A DNA stretch of 64,000 bases from Coprobacter tertius (GCF_024330105.1 NZ_JANDHW010000001.1:415519-479518), one strand, 5' to 3'. Shown: positions 27,455 through 35,467, counted from the stretch's first letter. Notes: a model not told the origin generated them from the letters alone. Program-made: numbers and translations.

Positions 27455-28414
27455 CTACCTCCTGAGTTTCGGCTTCTTCTTTTTCTTTGGTATCGGCAGT
27501 TGCTGTTCGTCAATTCGATTGATATCAGTAGTCGAAGGCAAAATTGAAAAAGCAGAGAATTGTCTTAAATCGGTCGAATTGAAATTTTCTTTATTTTCAA
27601 TATTGTTTGAAAAGTTGTTTTCCTGTTTATTTGCTATCCTGCTTGCTGCCATCTCAGTTCCCTTTTTTCCTATCTGTATCTTTTCTATCGCCTTTTTCTT
27701 TTCACTAGTAAAAATATTTTCGGGAGCTTTCAGTTCGTGTTTCTGCATCTGAAGTTTGTCTTTTAAACTGCCGTTTTTCATAGTGTTGTAGTAATCAAAC
27801 AATTCTGATAGTTGGCGGTTGTAGTCGAATAGCTTATCAAAACCCTGTTCTGTCTGTTGGAATAGGTTTACACGGTCAAATCCACCTTTGATTACTCCGT
27901 TCTTGGTATTCTTGTGATTGGTGAGCGGTGATAACTTCTTTTTGTTGGCTTGATCTTTCCGGCTAACAATCAAATGACAGTGCATATTTAGTTCATTATC
28001 TGAACGACTACGGTCGAAATGAATCTTGCCATAGAACTTTATATCAGTTTCAGATAGTCCTTTATTGAAGTTCTTGGCATATTCAGGAATAAACACTTCA
28101 CGAATATAGCGTTTCATAGCTTCGGCTTGATCCAGTTCTGTGTTACCCATTGCCCGAAGTTCCTTTTCCGATGGGCTGACATGGATAGCGAAAAACTTAG
28201 CATCTGTTTTCAGGAGTTGTCCGATATTGCTATCTATATCTTTTATGACCTTTGATTTATAGATATTATCATCTGTCAGATTGAAAAAGCCTTCGGTATA
28301 GATACCCTTTTCCATTCGTTCTAAATCTTCATGCTCTAAATAATTAGCTAGCTGTCGGCTACTATTAGTATTATTGTATGTTCCATTTGATGGTGGGGCA
28401 AAGTCTATATGCAT
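27455..28414 (-). CDS. DUF5712 family relaxase-like mobilization protein
   Basis: 319 residues. H132 (KIHFDRSRSDNEL) and the H145-x-H147 pair in NMHCHLIVSRKD form the metal-binding triad of MOB-type relaxases. The N-terminus FAPPSNGTYNNTNSS and the region SPLTNHKNTKNGV are typical of DUF5712 proteins of Bacteroidetes mobilizable elements. It should nick oriT and pilot the strand into a helper's mating channel. A likely catalytic tyrosine cannot be chosen with confidence. The start lies 4 bp from the BfmA stop. The C-terminus ends in a basic KKKKKPKLRR tail. Confidence 0.8.
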   Translation of the reverse strand: MHIDFAPPSNGTYNNTNSSRQLANYLEHEDLERMEKGIYTEGFFNLTDDNIYKSKVIKDIDSNIGQLLKTDAKFFAIHVSPSEKELRAMGNTELDQAEAMKRYIREVFIPEYAKNFNKGLSETDIKFYGKIHFDRSRSDNELNMHCHLIVSRKDQANKKKLSPLTNHKNTKNGVIKGGFDRVNLFQQTEQGFDKLFDYNRQLSELFDYYNTMKNGSLKDKLQMQKHELKAPENIFTSEKKKAIEKIQIGKKGTEMAASRIANKQENNFSNNIENKENFNSTDLRQFSAFSILPSTTDINRIDEQQLPIPKKKKKPKLRR

Positions 28415-28418
28415 AATC

Positions 28419-29003
28419 CTATGTATTTATAAGATTGCTGATTTCGGTTCTCAGATTCTCTTTCCTTTTACTATCCATCACACCGCAAGCAGATAGTTCT
28501 GAATAGAGTTGTATCAGTTGAAGTAATTTTTTATAATCTCGTTGGTGTATCTGGTAGAGCGCATTAATCTGTTTGGATTGGTTGTTTATCACATCGGCAT
28601 GATTACAGAATTGTTCGCTTAACTTTTTAAGTACGGCTGTTTGTCTTTCCTGACTGGCTTCCAGTTGAGAAAGAATAAGAGTTTCCAAAGTCTTGTCGAT
28701 AGCATCGAAACGCAAAGCGATAGAATTTGTTGCCCGTATCATGGGATTCAGTTGTTCTTCCTCGTAATGACGAATGAAGCGGATAATATCATCCTGTCTC
28801 TTATTTATTTTCGCCAGTTCCGATTTTACCGATTCAGGAGCTTCGGATGGATTGATATGTGCCCTATCTATATACCCGAACGCCAACTTTACAACTTCAC
28901 TCTTTTTCAGTGAATAGCGTTTGCATAGCTTTTCTACCAAAGCTGCCGTTTCCTTGTCTATGGAAATGGTAGTGAATATCGTTTTTCGACTGCTGTTTGG
29001 CAT
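28419..29003 (-). CDS. BfmA/BtgA-family mobilization protein
   Basis: 194 residues. A ribbon-helix-helix-like N-terminus (FTTISIDKETAALVEKLCKR, then SLKKSEVVKLAFGYIDR) precedes a long helical region. The family is an oriT-binding accessory protein of Bacteroides mobilizable elements (BfmA of Tn5520-like and BtgA of pBFTM10-like elements). It is the first gene after the hairpin-rich intergenic region and directly precedes the relaxase-like gene. Confidence 0.85.
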   Translation of the reverse strand: MPNSSRKTIFTTISIDKETAALVEKLCKRYSLKKSEVVKLAFGYIDRAHINPSEAPESVKSELAKINKRQDDIIRFIRHYEEEQLNPMIRATNSIALRFDAIDKTLETLILSQLEASQERQTAVLKKLSEQFCNHADVINNQSKQINALYQIHQRDYKKLLQLIQLYSELSACGVMDSKRKENLRTEISNLINT

Positions 29004-29089
29004 GGTAATTACTTTTTTATAGAAACATTAATAGATAAATGCCTGATAATAAGCATTACAAAGAAAAAGCTTATTACCGGTGTCATTAC

Positions 29090-29172
29090 AGCGTGTTCTT
29101 GTAACACGCTAAAGCCGAAGGCTTTGCCCCGCAGGGCAAGAGGGAAGAACAGGACTTGTCCAGTTCCCTCTT
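29090..29172. other. Probable origin of transfer (oriT)
   Basis: Four hairpins in 83 bp: AGCGTGTT/AACACGCT (29090-29097/29103-29110), AAAGCC/GGCTTT (29111-29116/29120-29125), TTGCCC/GGGCAA (29124-29129/29134-29139) and AAGAGGGAA/TTCCCTCTT (29138-29146/29164-29172) with GGAC-TT-GTCC inside its loop. It lies in the 284-bp non-coding gap just upstream of BfmA, where oriT is found in such elements. Its GC content exceeds that of the flanks. The nic site cannot be named. Confidence 0.6.
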
Positions 29173-29287
29173 GCTCAATTTAGGGAAACGAGCAAAGCCG
29201 AAAGGCGTAGCTGTTTCTGCTAAATTGGGGTGGTAGCACAAGGAAGGAGCAGTAATGCTTCATTCCTAAATTTGTTCCCTTTTGCTT

Positions 29288-29620
29288 TCAAGGCTGATTC
29301 TCTAATTGATTGCCTTTTTCAAACTGTTTGTAGCTTTGGAAATCGGCACGTTCACGAATGAAAGACCGGATGTCACCAGCACGATAATAAGTTTTCTTTC
29401 CGATGGTAAAGAAAGGTAGTACCCCGCTTACCCTATAACGTTGAAGAGTTCGGAAAGATACTTTCAGAAGAAAGGCTAAATCCTGATTATCGAATATCTT
29501 TTCATTATCATCTAATACTCTATCGGTATTGATTAGGGATTTTAAGTCTTTCCCTATTTCAGAGAGTTTCTTGGATAGCTTTTCCATCCATTTCTCAAAG
29601 TTTTCGTTGTCAATATACAT
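29288..29620 (-). CDS. Excisionase-like helix-turn-helix protein
   Basis: 110 residues. The N-terminal half is a coiled coil (ENFEKWMEKLSKKLSEI); residues ~45-95 form a MerR/excisionase-type helix-turn-helix (DLAFLLKVSFRTLQRYRVSG, then LPFFTIGKKTYYRAGDI). It belongs to the same paralogous set as the four plus-strand HTH genes at 33.6-35.4 kb. It could act in excision or in control of mobilization genes. It stands alone between oriT and the RteC-like gene. Confidence 0.8.
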   Translation of the reverse strand: MYIDNENFEKWMEKLSKKLSEIGKDLKSLINTDRVLDDNEKIFDNQDLAFLLKVSFRTLQRYRVSGVLPFFTIGKKTYYRAGDIRSFIRERADFQSYKQFEKGNQLENQP

Positions 29621-29774
29621 TTTGCTTCATTTTTTAGTGATACATCATGAATGTCAATCGATTGATGATGCAAAAATCGGCAGAATGGAGAATCAGAAAA
29701 AGAGGAGTAGTTACCTACTCCCCTAAAATAAAATTCAAGTAGTTGTAAATAAGAGGATTATAAAACCATTTTGT

Positions 29775-30164
29775 CTAATGTTTATTAGCTCGTTTACGGG
29801 CTTCTTTGTTAATTGCATTCTTTAAAGCATCTAATGTTTTGGTCAGATTGAATGGTTTACGCATAAAGATAGCATCCTGTTTATCGTATATACTTCCAAA
29901 TTTTAAATTGAAAAGGATTTCAAAACCGTGAGCTAAACGAACTAATGGGACGGGCTTTCCGTCTTTTCCGACTACTTCGCCTAAAAAAGATAACCCTATT
30001 ACTATTTCAGCAATACCAATAATCCCCAAGTCCTTTGACTTAGGGATTACATATAGATCTGATACGAATGTTGGTGAAGTGGGGGAATCAAATGATTCAG
30101 GATGCTTAATTATTAGACTTAATAGTTCTAATTCTGCATTGATAATAGCTAGCACTTTATGCAA
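29775..30164 (-). CDS. RteC-domain protein, short form
   Basis: 129 residues with an apparent TTG start. KDLGIIGIAEIVIGLSFLGE, LAHGFEILFNLKFGSIYDK and RKPFNLTKTLDALKNAI align by eye with the C-terminal domain of RteC, the regulator of excision in CTnDOT-type elements. Full RteC is about twice as long, so this is a truncated or domain-only form. It starts 10 bp after the 77-residue gene stops, suggesting coupled translation, which would fit the weak start codon. Confidence 0.6.
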   Translation of the reverse strand: MHKVLAIINAELELLSLIIKHPESFDSPTSPTFVSDLYVIPKSKDLGIIGIAEIVIGLSFLGEVVGKDGKPVPLVRLAHGFEILFNLKFGSIYDKQDAIFMRKPFNLTKTLDALKNAINKEARKRANKH

Positions 30165-30174
30165 ATAATAATTT

Positions 30175-30408
30175 TTAAGCGCATTTTTTCCCCTGCTCGC
30201 ACTGATATAGCTCTTTTAAGGGTGCTATCTCAATACGAGTGAGATTCAGCATCCGAAAGATATTGGAGTTATCTTTTGAACTGCCAATTGTAGCTATGCA
30301 CCTAATAAATTCGTCATAAGCGTCTTGCATTTCTGTGTCAGTTACTTTTTGTGAGGAATCAGTTAATAAGATGATAATCCTCGTTTTTGATAAATCATTC
30401 ATAGGCAT
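30175..30408 (-). CDS. Small hypothetical protein
   Basis: 77 residues, acidic to neutral, no membrane segment; pattern MNDLSKTRIIILLTDSSQ then EMQDAYDEFIRCIATIG. C-terminal cysteines (YQCEQGKKCA) are notable. I do not recognise a family. The gene is immediately upstream of the RteC-like gene on the same strand and may have a function in element regulation; this is context only. The second Met (30402) could be the start. Confidence 0.5.
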   Translation of the reverse strand: MPMNDLSKTRIIILLTDSSQKVTDTEMQDAYDEFIRCIATIGSSKDNSNIFRMLNLTRIEIAPLKELYQCEQGKKCA

Positions 30409-30484
30409 GAGTGTTTAATAATTAATGAGTATTAATAATCAGACCAAAGTCTGTTACATGTTGCTGAATGATTTCTTTATGTCT

Positions 30485-31009
30485 TTAAAAGATGAATCCA
30501 ATTTTTATTGAAATAGCATTATGGCTTAGCTTCTCTGCAAACTCGGCTGTAAACAATGATTGCTTTTGCGTTTTTAGCTGTTCAAGTTTCTGGGATTCAT
30601 ATCCTAAAGCCAAGAATAACTTATTACTTTCGCAGATTGAATACTCTATCCCGACAGACGGATTCAAATAAAAACCTCCATTAGCATTTTTATCCGGTGC
30701 AAAACTATATCCAACACCACATTCTATATAGGGAGTGAATTTTCTAGGCTTTATGGTTAAAAATTTTGCATCGACAAATAGCGGCATCAGAATTTTTTCA
30801 TAAATAGATAATCCTGTACCAATGCCGACCGAGAACCGTTTGTTGATTGCATAATAGCCTAGAACTTGCCATGTAAACGGAGTGGCTGATGACTCGTTCA
30901 TGTCAATTCCTGTCCCTACACTTGTGGCAAAAGTGAAGCGTTCTGTCTGTTGCGCTGTTGCCATTACAACAGCGCAACTTACTATAATAAGCAGAATAAT
31001 CTTTTTCAT
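30485..31009 (-). CDS. Outer-membrane beta-barrel protein
   Basis: 174 residues. A signal peptide (KKIILLIIVSCAVVMATAQQ) is followed by alternating-polarity beta strands and aromatic strand ends: VGTGIDMNESS, RFSVGIGTGLSIYEK, PYIECGVGYSF and the C-terminal NAISIKIGFIF ending in Phe, as in small barrels. Its start overlaps the stop of the DUF2271 lipoprotein gene by 4 bp, so they are co-translated. Function unknown. Confidence 0.75.
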   Translation of the reverse strand: MKKIILLIIVSCAVVMATAQQTERFTFATSVGTGIDMNESSATPFTWQVLGYYAINKRFSVGIGTGLSIYEKILMPLFVDAKFLTIKPRKFTPYIECGVGYSFAPDKNANGGFYLNPSVGIEYSICESNKLFLALGYESQKLEQLKTQKQSLFTAEFAEKLSHNAISIKIGFIF

Positions 31010-31728
31010 TGGATAATTACAGTTATACGTTTTACGATATGTAAAGCAGTTGTCAGCCCCGATGTATCTTTACTGACTTCTCCGGAACTGCCATTAGGAC
31101 TACTATGCCCCACCAGATTTGCTTCAAATGATTTTTCGCCTGCCGATAAATCTACATTGGCAGCGTATACGATTGCTGGTTGTCCGCTTCCTTCTTTACC
31201 TCCAGAATAGTTAGCTTCTCCTTCTTTGGCTGATTTAGGGAAGGCTTCATTGAAATCAGTGGAATGATTTATTTCTATTTTTACAACGAATGTCTTTAAT
31301 GCTATTGCCGGACTTAATTTGATATTAAAACTTCCATGTGGGGTTGCTCCTGATATACCATCTGTTAATGGTTCTTTCTTTGTAGGCAAATAAAGTCCAT
31401 CATCGTATTTAACTCCACGTGAATAGCACCAGTGAGGTAGAGCTTCTTTTCGTCGGTTTCCTCCCGATGCTTGCCAAGATTGAGTGGCGATCTTATGAGT
31501 TACATAGACCGTTGAAAGATAATTTCCTTGTGTATCTTCCAACCAGACAGCAATTTGAGGTGGGTTCTTTTTGTTGATACCTAAGAACAAAGGAAAGTCA
31601 TGCAGCCATTGTTCACCCTGTTCAATGCATACTTTTATATCTCCTTTCTCATACTCAATCAATTCCTGTTGGCAGGAACAAAGGCTGACAAGCCATAAAT
31701 AAATCAATGTCAATCCCATTTTATTCAT
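31006..31728 (-). CDS. DUF2271 family lipoprotein
   Basis: 240 residues. A lipoprotein signal with the lipobox at LCSCQQ (Cys near 19). Central features IAVWLEDTQGNYLSTVYVTH and SGATPHGSFNIKL match DUF2271 periplasmic proteins, often found near flavin-dependent periplasmic redox genes. It probably sits in the outer membrane or periplasm. It heads an operon with the barrel protein; an operator copy (31759-31776) lies 31 bp upstream of its ATG, linking it to the TetR regulator. Confidence 0.75.
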   Translation of the reverse strand: MNKMGLTLIYLWLVSLCSCQQELIEYEKGDIKVCIEQGEQWLHDFPLFLGINKKNPPQIAVWLEDTQGNYLSTVYVTHKIATQSWQASGGNRRKEALPHWCYSRGVKYDDGLYLPTKKEPLTDGISGATPHGSFNIKLSPAIALKTFVVKIEINHSTDFNEAFPKSAKEGEANYSGGKEGSGQPAIVYAANVDLSAGEKSFEANLVGHSSPNGSSGEVSKDTSGLTTALHIVKRITVIIQ

Positions 31729-31758
31729 ATTAGTTTTATTAAATTGTTATTTTATTAT

Positions 31759-31776
31759 TGTTACTAATCGGGAACA
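31759..31776. promoter_or_regulatory. Third copy of the TetR operator motif
   Basis: TGTTACTAATCGGGAACA has an imperfect dyad (TGTT-n-C-n2-AT-n2-G-n-AACA) and matches the two copies in front of the tetR gene. It lies in the 64-bp gap upstream of the DUF2271 gene. Confidence 0.6.
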
Positions 31777-31792
31777 TAGTAAACAAAAAATA

Positions 31793-32749
31793 TTAGACTA
31801 GTAATGTTTCAATCTTTTTACGGGGAGAATAAGGGATTTGCTTTGCGTAACCAATTCTCATTATTAATGTTGGGTGTTCCTTATTGACAGGTAATTTCTC
31901 TCGTAAGTCAAATGCTAATACTGCAATTTCGCACGGCTGATTCAAGAAAGCATAAGAAATCCCGATCTCAGTTACTTTTAGCAGAAAGCGTTGGAGTGTT
32001 CGCCCCAAGTTAATCCACTCTTTGATTGTATCTTGTTGCGTGGTGCATACAACAAAATGCGAGGAAGAATCTATTTTCTTTCTATCCGATTTGTTTTGCA
32101 CATTAGGTTTTAAGAATAAGCTAACTATGGGACGTGCTAATATTCTAGGAAGTGGCGGATTTCCGAAAACCAAATAACTTAGCCCGTTATGTGTAGCCTC
32201 AACTTGTTTTTTATTAAACCTCATCCACGAAAGCAATTCATTCTTGAAAGCAATATCAGCCATTTGAATTTCATTCCCTTTCATTATGTATTGGGTTATT
32301 GTATTTGCAAATGGCGTATTTATTTCAGTAAAGTAGAATTGAATACCATTTTCTTTTGGAATGGATTGAAGTTGTTGTAGAATTCCATCTGATATTTTAT
32401 TGCCATTATAGATATTGCGGTTTGTCTGTCGTTTCTCAATTTGATGGAATAGGGAATCTTCAATTGTGAGATCATTTTTCGTTAATTCAAGAATAATCGC
32501 TTCTATACTGCATTCTATTATATGGGTAGTGTAACCAAAATAACTGGCAGCGATGCATAAGTTTTCAACAGCACAGCCTAAGCTAATAAATAACTCACGA
32601 TTGTTTCTATCAACGACAGGTAACGCTACATCTAAGTTGGGGAGAACCGTAATAGTACTGTCCGTAATATGAAACTTCCAAGGCTGTGTGTTATGTCCCG
32701 AAGGAGCTTTGGAAGCATAATTGGCTATTTGTATGAAATCAGTTTTCAT
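31793..32749 (-). CDS. Nitroreductase-family FMN protein (Acg-like)
   Basis: 318 residues. The N-terminus IANYASKAPSGHNTQPWKFH is the classical nitroreductase FMN-binding start; RNNRELFISLGCAVENL and a long middle part resemble the Acg-type subgroup, which is larger than usual nitroreductases. It should bind FMN; some Acg-type proteins lack the normal catalytic lid and may store flavin. It overlaps the TetR gene by 11 bp and is translated with it, so it responds to that regulator. Confidence 0.82.
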   Translation of the reverse strand: MKTDFIQIANYASKAPSGHNTQPWKFHITDSTITVLPNLDVALPVVDRNNRELFISLGCAVENLCIAASYFGYTTHIIECSIEAIILELTKNDLTIEDSLFHQIEKRQTNRNIYNGNKISDGILQQLQSIPKENGIQFYFTEINTPFANTITQYIMKGNEIQMADIAFKNELLSWMRFNKKQVEATHNGLSYLVFGNPPLPRILARPIVSLFLKPNVQNKSDRKKIDSSSHFVVCTTQQDTIKEWINLGRTLQRFLLKVTEIGISYAFLNQPCEIAVLAFDLREKLPVNKEHPTLIMRIGYAKQIPYSPRKKIETLLV

Positions 32750-33362
32750 CTTGAAATACCTTATTTATTAAAACTTCAATTCCTTCGTTTATCTGTTCCC
32801 ATCCTGAATTTTCATTCAGAGGAATGCCATTGTAAACCGGACAAAAATCTTCCAGCATCACCAGATAAGTAATTGATGCTGTCAGCATAGAGGCTATTGC
32901 TGCAATTTCCTTTTGGGGATATCCTGTTAGTTCGCTTACTTTCTTTACAAGGTCTATTCCTACTTTTTCCCGTTGCTCTCTTAGCTTTACAATCATATCA
33001 TTATTGCAAGATAATTCCCAGCGATAAAGCCTTTTCAAAGTAGGATTATTCCTTAATTGCTCAATCTGTCCTTGAAACATACTTTTCACGAATGCAGGTA
33101 GTTTTTCACGGCTGGGGTATTCAAGAGGGAAATTGATCCAAAAATCATGTTGCCGTATGTAAGCAGCCATAAGTCCCTCTACCGAACCGAAATAACGGTA
33201 TATCAATATCTTTGAAACACCTGATTGGGTAGCTATAGCGTTAATGCCGATTTTCTCGAAGCCATCTTCGGCAATCATTTTACCGATAGTATCTAGCAAC
33301 CGCTTTTCGGTAGCTTCCCGATCTCTTTCTCCTGTTATGCTTTTTCCTTTCATTTTACGCAT
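32739..33362 (-). CDS. TetR/AcrR-family regulator
   Basis: 207 residues. The N-terminal helix-turn-helix is RLLDTIGKMIAEDGFEKIGI, then AIATQSGVSKILIYRYFGS (residues ~20-65). The C-terminal ligand domain is divergent. Two dyad operator motifs flank the -7 element just upstream, so it probably represses itself and the nitroreductase, and through a third motif the DUF2271 operon. The ATG at 33353 may be the true start, because the predicted transcript begins only about 9 nt before the first ATG. Confidence 0.9.
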   Translation of the reverse strand: MRKMKGKSITGERDREATEKRLLDTIGKMIAEDGFEKIGINAIATQSGVSKILIYRYFGSVEGLMAAYIRQHDFWINFPLEYPSREKLPAFVKSMFQGQIEQLRNNPTLKRLYRWELSCNNDMIVKLREQREKVGIDLVKKVSELTGYPQKEIAAIASMLTASITYLVMLEDFCPVYNGIPLNENSGWEQINEGIEVLINKVFQDEN

Positions 33363-33404
33363 TGTTACTATTTGGGAACAAATATATGTTACTTATCGGA
33401 AACA
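33363..33404 (-). promoter_or_regulatory. tetR promoter with two operator copies
   Basis: Copies of the 18-bp motif at 33363-33380 (TGTTACTATTTGGGAACA) and 33387-33404 (TGTTACTTATCGGAAACA), 24 bp apart. The -7 element TATATTTG (33379-33386, minus strand) lies between them, so binding would block the polymerase. This is strong architecture for autorepression. Confidence 0.7.
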
Positions 33405-33574
33405 TGCAAATAATCTGCTTGCTAAATTGCGATGGTAGAAAGTTTTTTGCCATCAAGCCAATGCTGAACTTACTATGCCATCCTTAGACAGTTTTGAAAA
33501 CGGCTCTTAATTCTTCCTTTATTTGCCGATGAAAATAGAATCACACGTTTTATAAACCATTAAAAATTAAAAGT

Positions 33575-33889
33575 ATGGAAGTAGTAACCATCGAAAAAAG
33601 AACATTCTCGTATGTCTGTGAGAGGTTCACGGAGTTTGCTAAACGGATAGAGAGTTTGTGCAGCACTCATACGCAGAAAGTAGAAAACTGGCTAGATAGT
33701 CAGGAAGTATGCCTGTTGTTAGGCTTTAGTAAACGAACGCTGCAATATTACCGAAGTAGTGGGCGACTGGCTTATTCTCAAATAGGGAGCAAGATTTATT
33801 ATAAGTCTTCTGATGTTGAAAGAATTATTGCGGATAGTGAAACACAAAATCAATCACCCAAACAAATCACGCCTTATGAAAAGAACTAA
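33575..33889 (+). CDS. Excisionase-like HTH protein, type A, copy 1
   Basis: 104 residues. The N-terminus MEVVTIEKRTFSYVCERF is followed by a short helix and the HTH QEVCLLLGFSKRTLQYYRSS with RLAYSQIGSKIYYKSSDVER. This is the MerR/excisionase fold common in Bacteroidetes elements. It shares the EVVTIEK/DIVAIER-type N-terminus with the gene at 34797 (type A). Its stop overlaps the DUF3876 start by 14 bp. Confidence 0.82.
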   Translation: MEVVTIEKRTFSYVCERFTEFAKRIESLCSTHTQKVENWLDSQEVCLLLGFSKRTLQYYRSSGRLAYSQIGSKIYYKSSDVERIIADSETQNQSPKQITPYEKN

Positions 33890-34169
33890 AGAAGATTATC
33901 CGTCTTTTAACTTGTTTTCCATTGTTGGCACATGGGAAAGCATTAATCTGAATCCTACAGTTATCATCTACCGGAATGACAACGATTATCTTCTCTCTAT
34001 TATATATGTATCGGAAACCACCAAACAGGCTTCACCCGCTACTTATGAAATACAGAAAGAAGGTAGCCTGTATTTTATAGCTCCTGCTCCTAAACGGATT
34101 TACATAGATTATGATCCAGCAAAAGATGTGCTTAGCCTTTCATCATTGGGTGGCTATCTGCGAAACTAA
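33876..34169 (+). CDS. DUF3876 family protein
   Basis: 97 residues from the ATG at 33876; the frame is open further back inside the previous gene. FSIVGTWESINLNPTVIIYR, then DNDYLLSIIYVSE and DVLSLSSLGGYL give an all-beta pattern typical of DUF3876, a small family restricted to Bacteroidetes mobile elements. No signal peptide. Function unknown; coupling to the HTH gene suggests the two are made together. Confidence 0.75.
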   Translation: MKRTKEDYPSFNLFSIVGTWESINLNPTVIIYRNDNDYLLSIIYVSETTKQASPATYEIQKEGSLYFIAPAPKRIYIDYDPAKDVLSLSSLGGYLRN

Positions 34170-34246
34170 TCAATTAGTTAATCATTCAACTGATTAGCTA
34201 TCCGGCAATCTTGAAATCAATATTTCAATAAAACAATCTTTCAATC

Positions 34247-34540
34247 ATGGAATTAATAAATAAAGATACACCACAAGTCAAAGAATTTATTTCTTCGCTT
34301 GATTCAATGCTGAACGGTATTGAATCAATTGTAAAGCACTATAAGCCTCAGCTGAACGGAGAACGTTTTCTTTCCAATCGGGAGGTTTCTAAAAAACTGA
34401 ATGTCAGTTTACGAACTCTGCAAGAATGGCGAGATACAGGGCTAATCCCCTTTATCCAGATAAAAGGTAAAATCATCTATCGCCAAAGCGATATTGATAA
34501 ACTGCTCCAAAAGCACTACTTTGAAAGTTGGAAAGAATAG
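34247..34540 (+). CDS. Excisionase-like HTH protein, type B, copy 1
   Basis: 97 residues. It begins MELINKDTPQVKEFISSLDS, then the HTH FLSNREVSKKLNVSLRTLQE with IPFIQIKGKIIYRQSDIDKL. The N-terminal HYKPQLNGERFLS segment is shared with the gene at 35100 (NNKPMFEGERYLT), so these form type B. It ends 45 bp before a large inverted repeat. Confidence 0.8.
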   Translation: MELINKDTPQVKEFISSLDSMLNGIESIVKHYKPQLNGERFLSNREVSKKLNVSLRTLQEWRDTGLIPFIQIKGKIIYRQSDIDKLLQKHYFESWKE

Positions 34541-34585
34541 CCTGCCACCCTCGAAAACATTGTTTTTCGGAATTTAATTTGAATC

Positions 34586-34725
34586 ATTGACTTTTCCAGT
34601 GAAGTATTTAGTCTGTGCAAGTCTTTAGATAAAAATACGCTCGAATGTTAATGAGAGGAAGATTTTTATCTAAACCGAAGGCATGGACTTGAACAGGCTA
34701 AATACGGAACTTACCTTTGTCAATG
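34586..34725. repeat. Large nested inverted repeat between the two HTH pairs
   Basis: Three nested arm pairs: CATTGAC 34586-34592 with 34719-34725; a 20-bp arm (18 of 20 paired) 34604-34623 with 34686-34705; and a perfect 13-bp arm 34624-34636 (TTTAGATAAAAAT) with 34662-34674. The loop is 25 nt, and an 11-nt bulge lies on the right side. It is too long and too A/T-rich at the tip for a simple terminator. Confidence 0.7.
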
Positions 34726-34796
34726 CTTCATCTTAAGTTCTGGAAAACTTACTTAAAAAAGGATTGAGATAATGAATTTTGAAAAGTAATTTATAT

Positions 34797-35093
34797 ATGG
34801 ATATAGTAGCAATAGAAAGAGTTTCCTTCGATGCTCTAAGAAAGAAGCTGGAACAGATTGTATCATTGGCAGACAATATTTCTTTGTCTTTCTCAGATAT
34901 ATGTATTGAGAAAGAATGGATAGAAGGCAAGACATTGGCAGCTTCCTTAAATATTCCTTTGCGGACATTACAGTCTTTGCGTGAGAACGGCAAACTTTCT
35001 TTTTCGACCGTTGGCAAGAAAGTATATTATAAGGTTGCCGAAGTACAAAAACTATTGGATTCAGGTAGAATAAAAGTAACCACTAAAGAATAA
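34797..35093 (+). CDS. Excisionase-like HTH protein, type A, copy 2
   Basis: 98 residues from the ATG at 34797 (a TTG 18 bp upstream is in frame). MDIVAIERVSFDALRKKLEQ parallels the type A copy at 33575; the HTH is KTLAASLNIPLRTLQSLREN with KLSFSTVGKKVYYKVAEVQ. It overlaps the region between the inverted repeat and the next gene. Six bp separate its stop from the type B ATG at 35100. Confidence 0.8.
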   Translation: MDIVAIERVSFDALRKKLEQIVSLADNISLSFSDICIEKEWIEGKTLAASLNIPLRTLQSLRENGKLSFSTVGKKVYYKVAEVQKLLDSGRIKVTTKE

Positions 35094-35099
35094 TTGCTT

Positions 35100-35402
35100 A
35101 TGGATTTGTACACGAATGAGGATAGCCAAGAATTATTGCAATCTTTAGATAGGGCTTTACCTTATATAGAATATGCATTGAAGAATAATAAACCCATGTT
35201 TGAGGGTGAACGGTATCTGACAAGCGAAGAACTTTGTTCTATACTCAAAATTAGCCGTAGAACTTTACAGTATTATCGGGATGATGGCATTTTCCCTTTT
35301 ATCCAACTTCCGGGCAAAGTGCTGTTTCGTGAATCGGATATTAGGGAGGTTTTGGAAGATAGGTTTCGTTCTGCCTATAATATAGAAGATTATTCTCTTT
35401 AG
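35100..35402 (+). CDS. Excisionase-like HTH protein, type B, copy 2
   Basis: 100 residues from the ATG at 35100. LQSLDRALPYIEYALKNN, then GERYLTSEELCSILKISRRT and IFPFIQLPGKVLFRESDIRE. It is a paralogue of the gene at 34247, so the element carries two A-B pairs. It ends before a strong hairpin terminator facing the integrase. Such proteins can act as excisionases or accessory regulators; which one controls this integrase is unknown. Confidence 0.82.
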   Translation: MDLYTNEDSQELLQSLDRALPYIEYALKNNKPMFEGERYLTSEELCSILKISRRTLQYYRDDGIFPFIQLPGKVLFRESDIREVLEDRFRSAYNIEDYSL

Positions 35403-35425
35403 CTTTTAATATAATGAAGATAGAT

Positions 35426-35462
35426 AAACGGCTACCGTCCGAATGGATTGGGTAGCCGTTTT
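35426..35462 (+). terminator. Terminator after the HTH genes
   Basis: AAACGGCTACC (35426-35436) pairs with GGTAGCCGTTT (35451-35461) around a 14-nt loop, followed by TTTTC. It lies between convergent HTH and integrase genes and may serve both. Confidence 0.75.
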
Positions 35463-35467
35463 CATCT

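Noticed and set aside
34170..34246. CTAATCA/TGATTAG pair after the DUF3876 gene as a terminator
   Set aside because: Loop is long, stem is only 7 A/T-rich pairs and no T-run follows.
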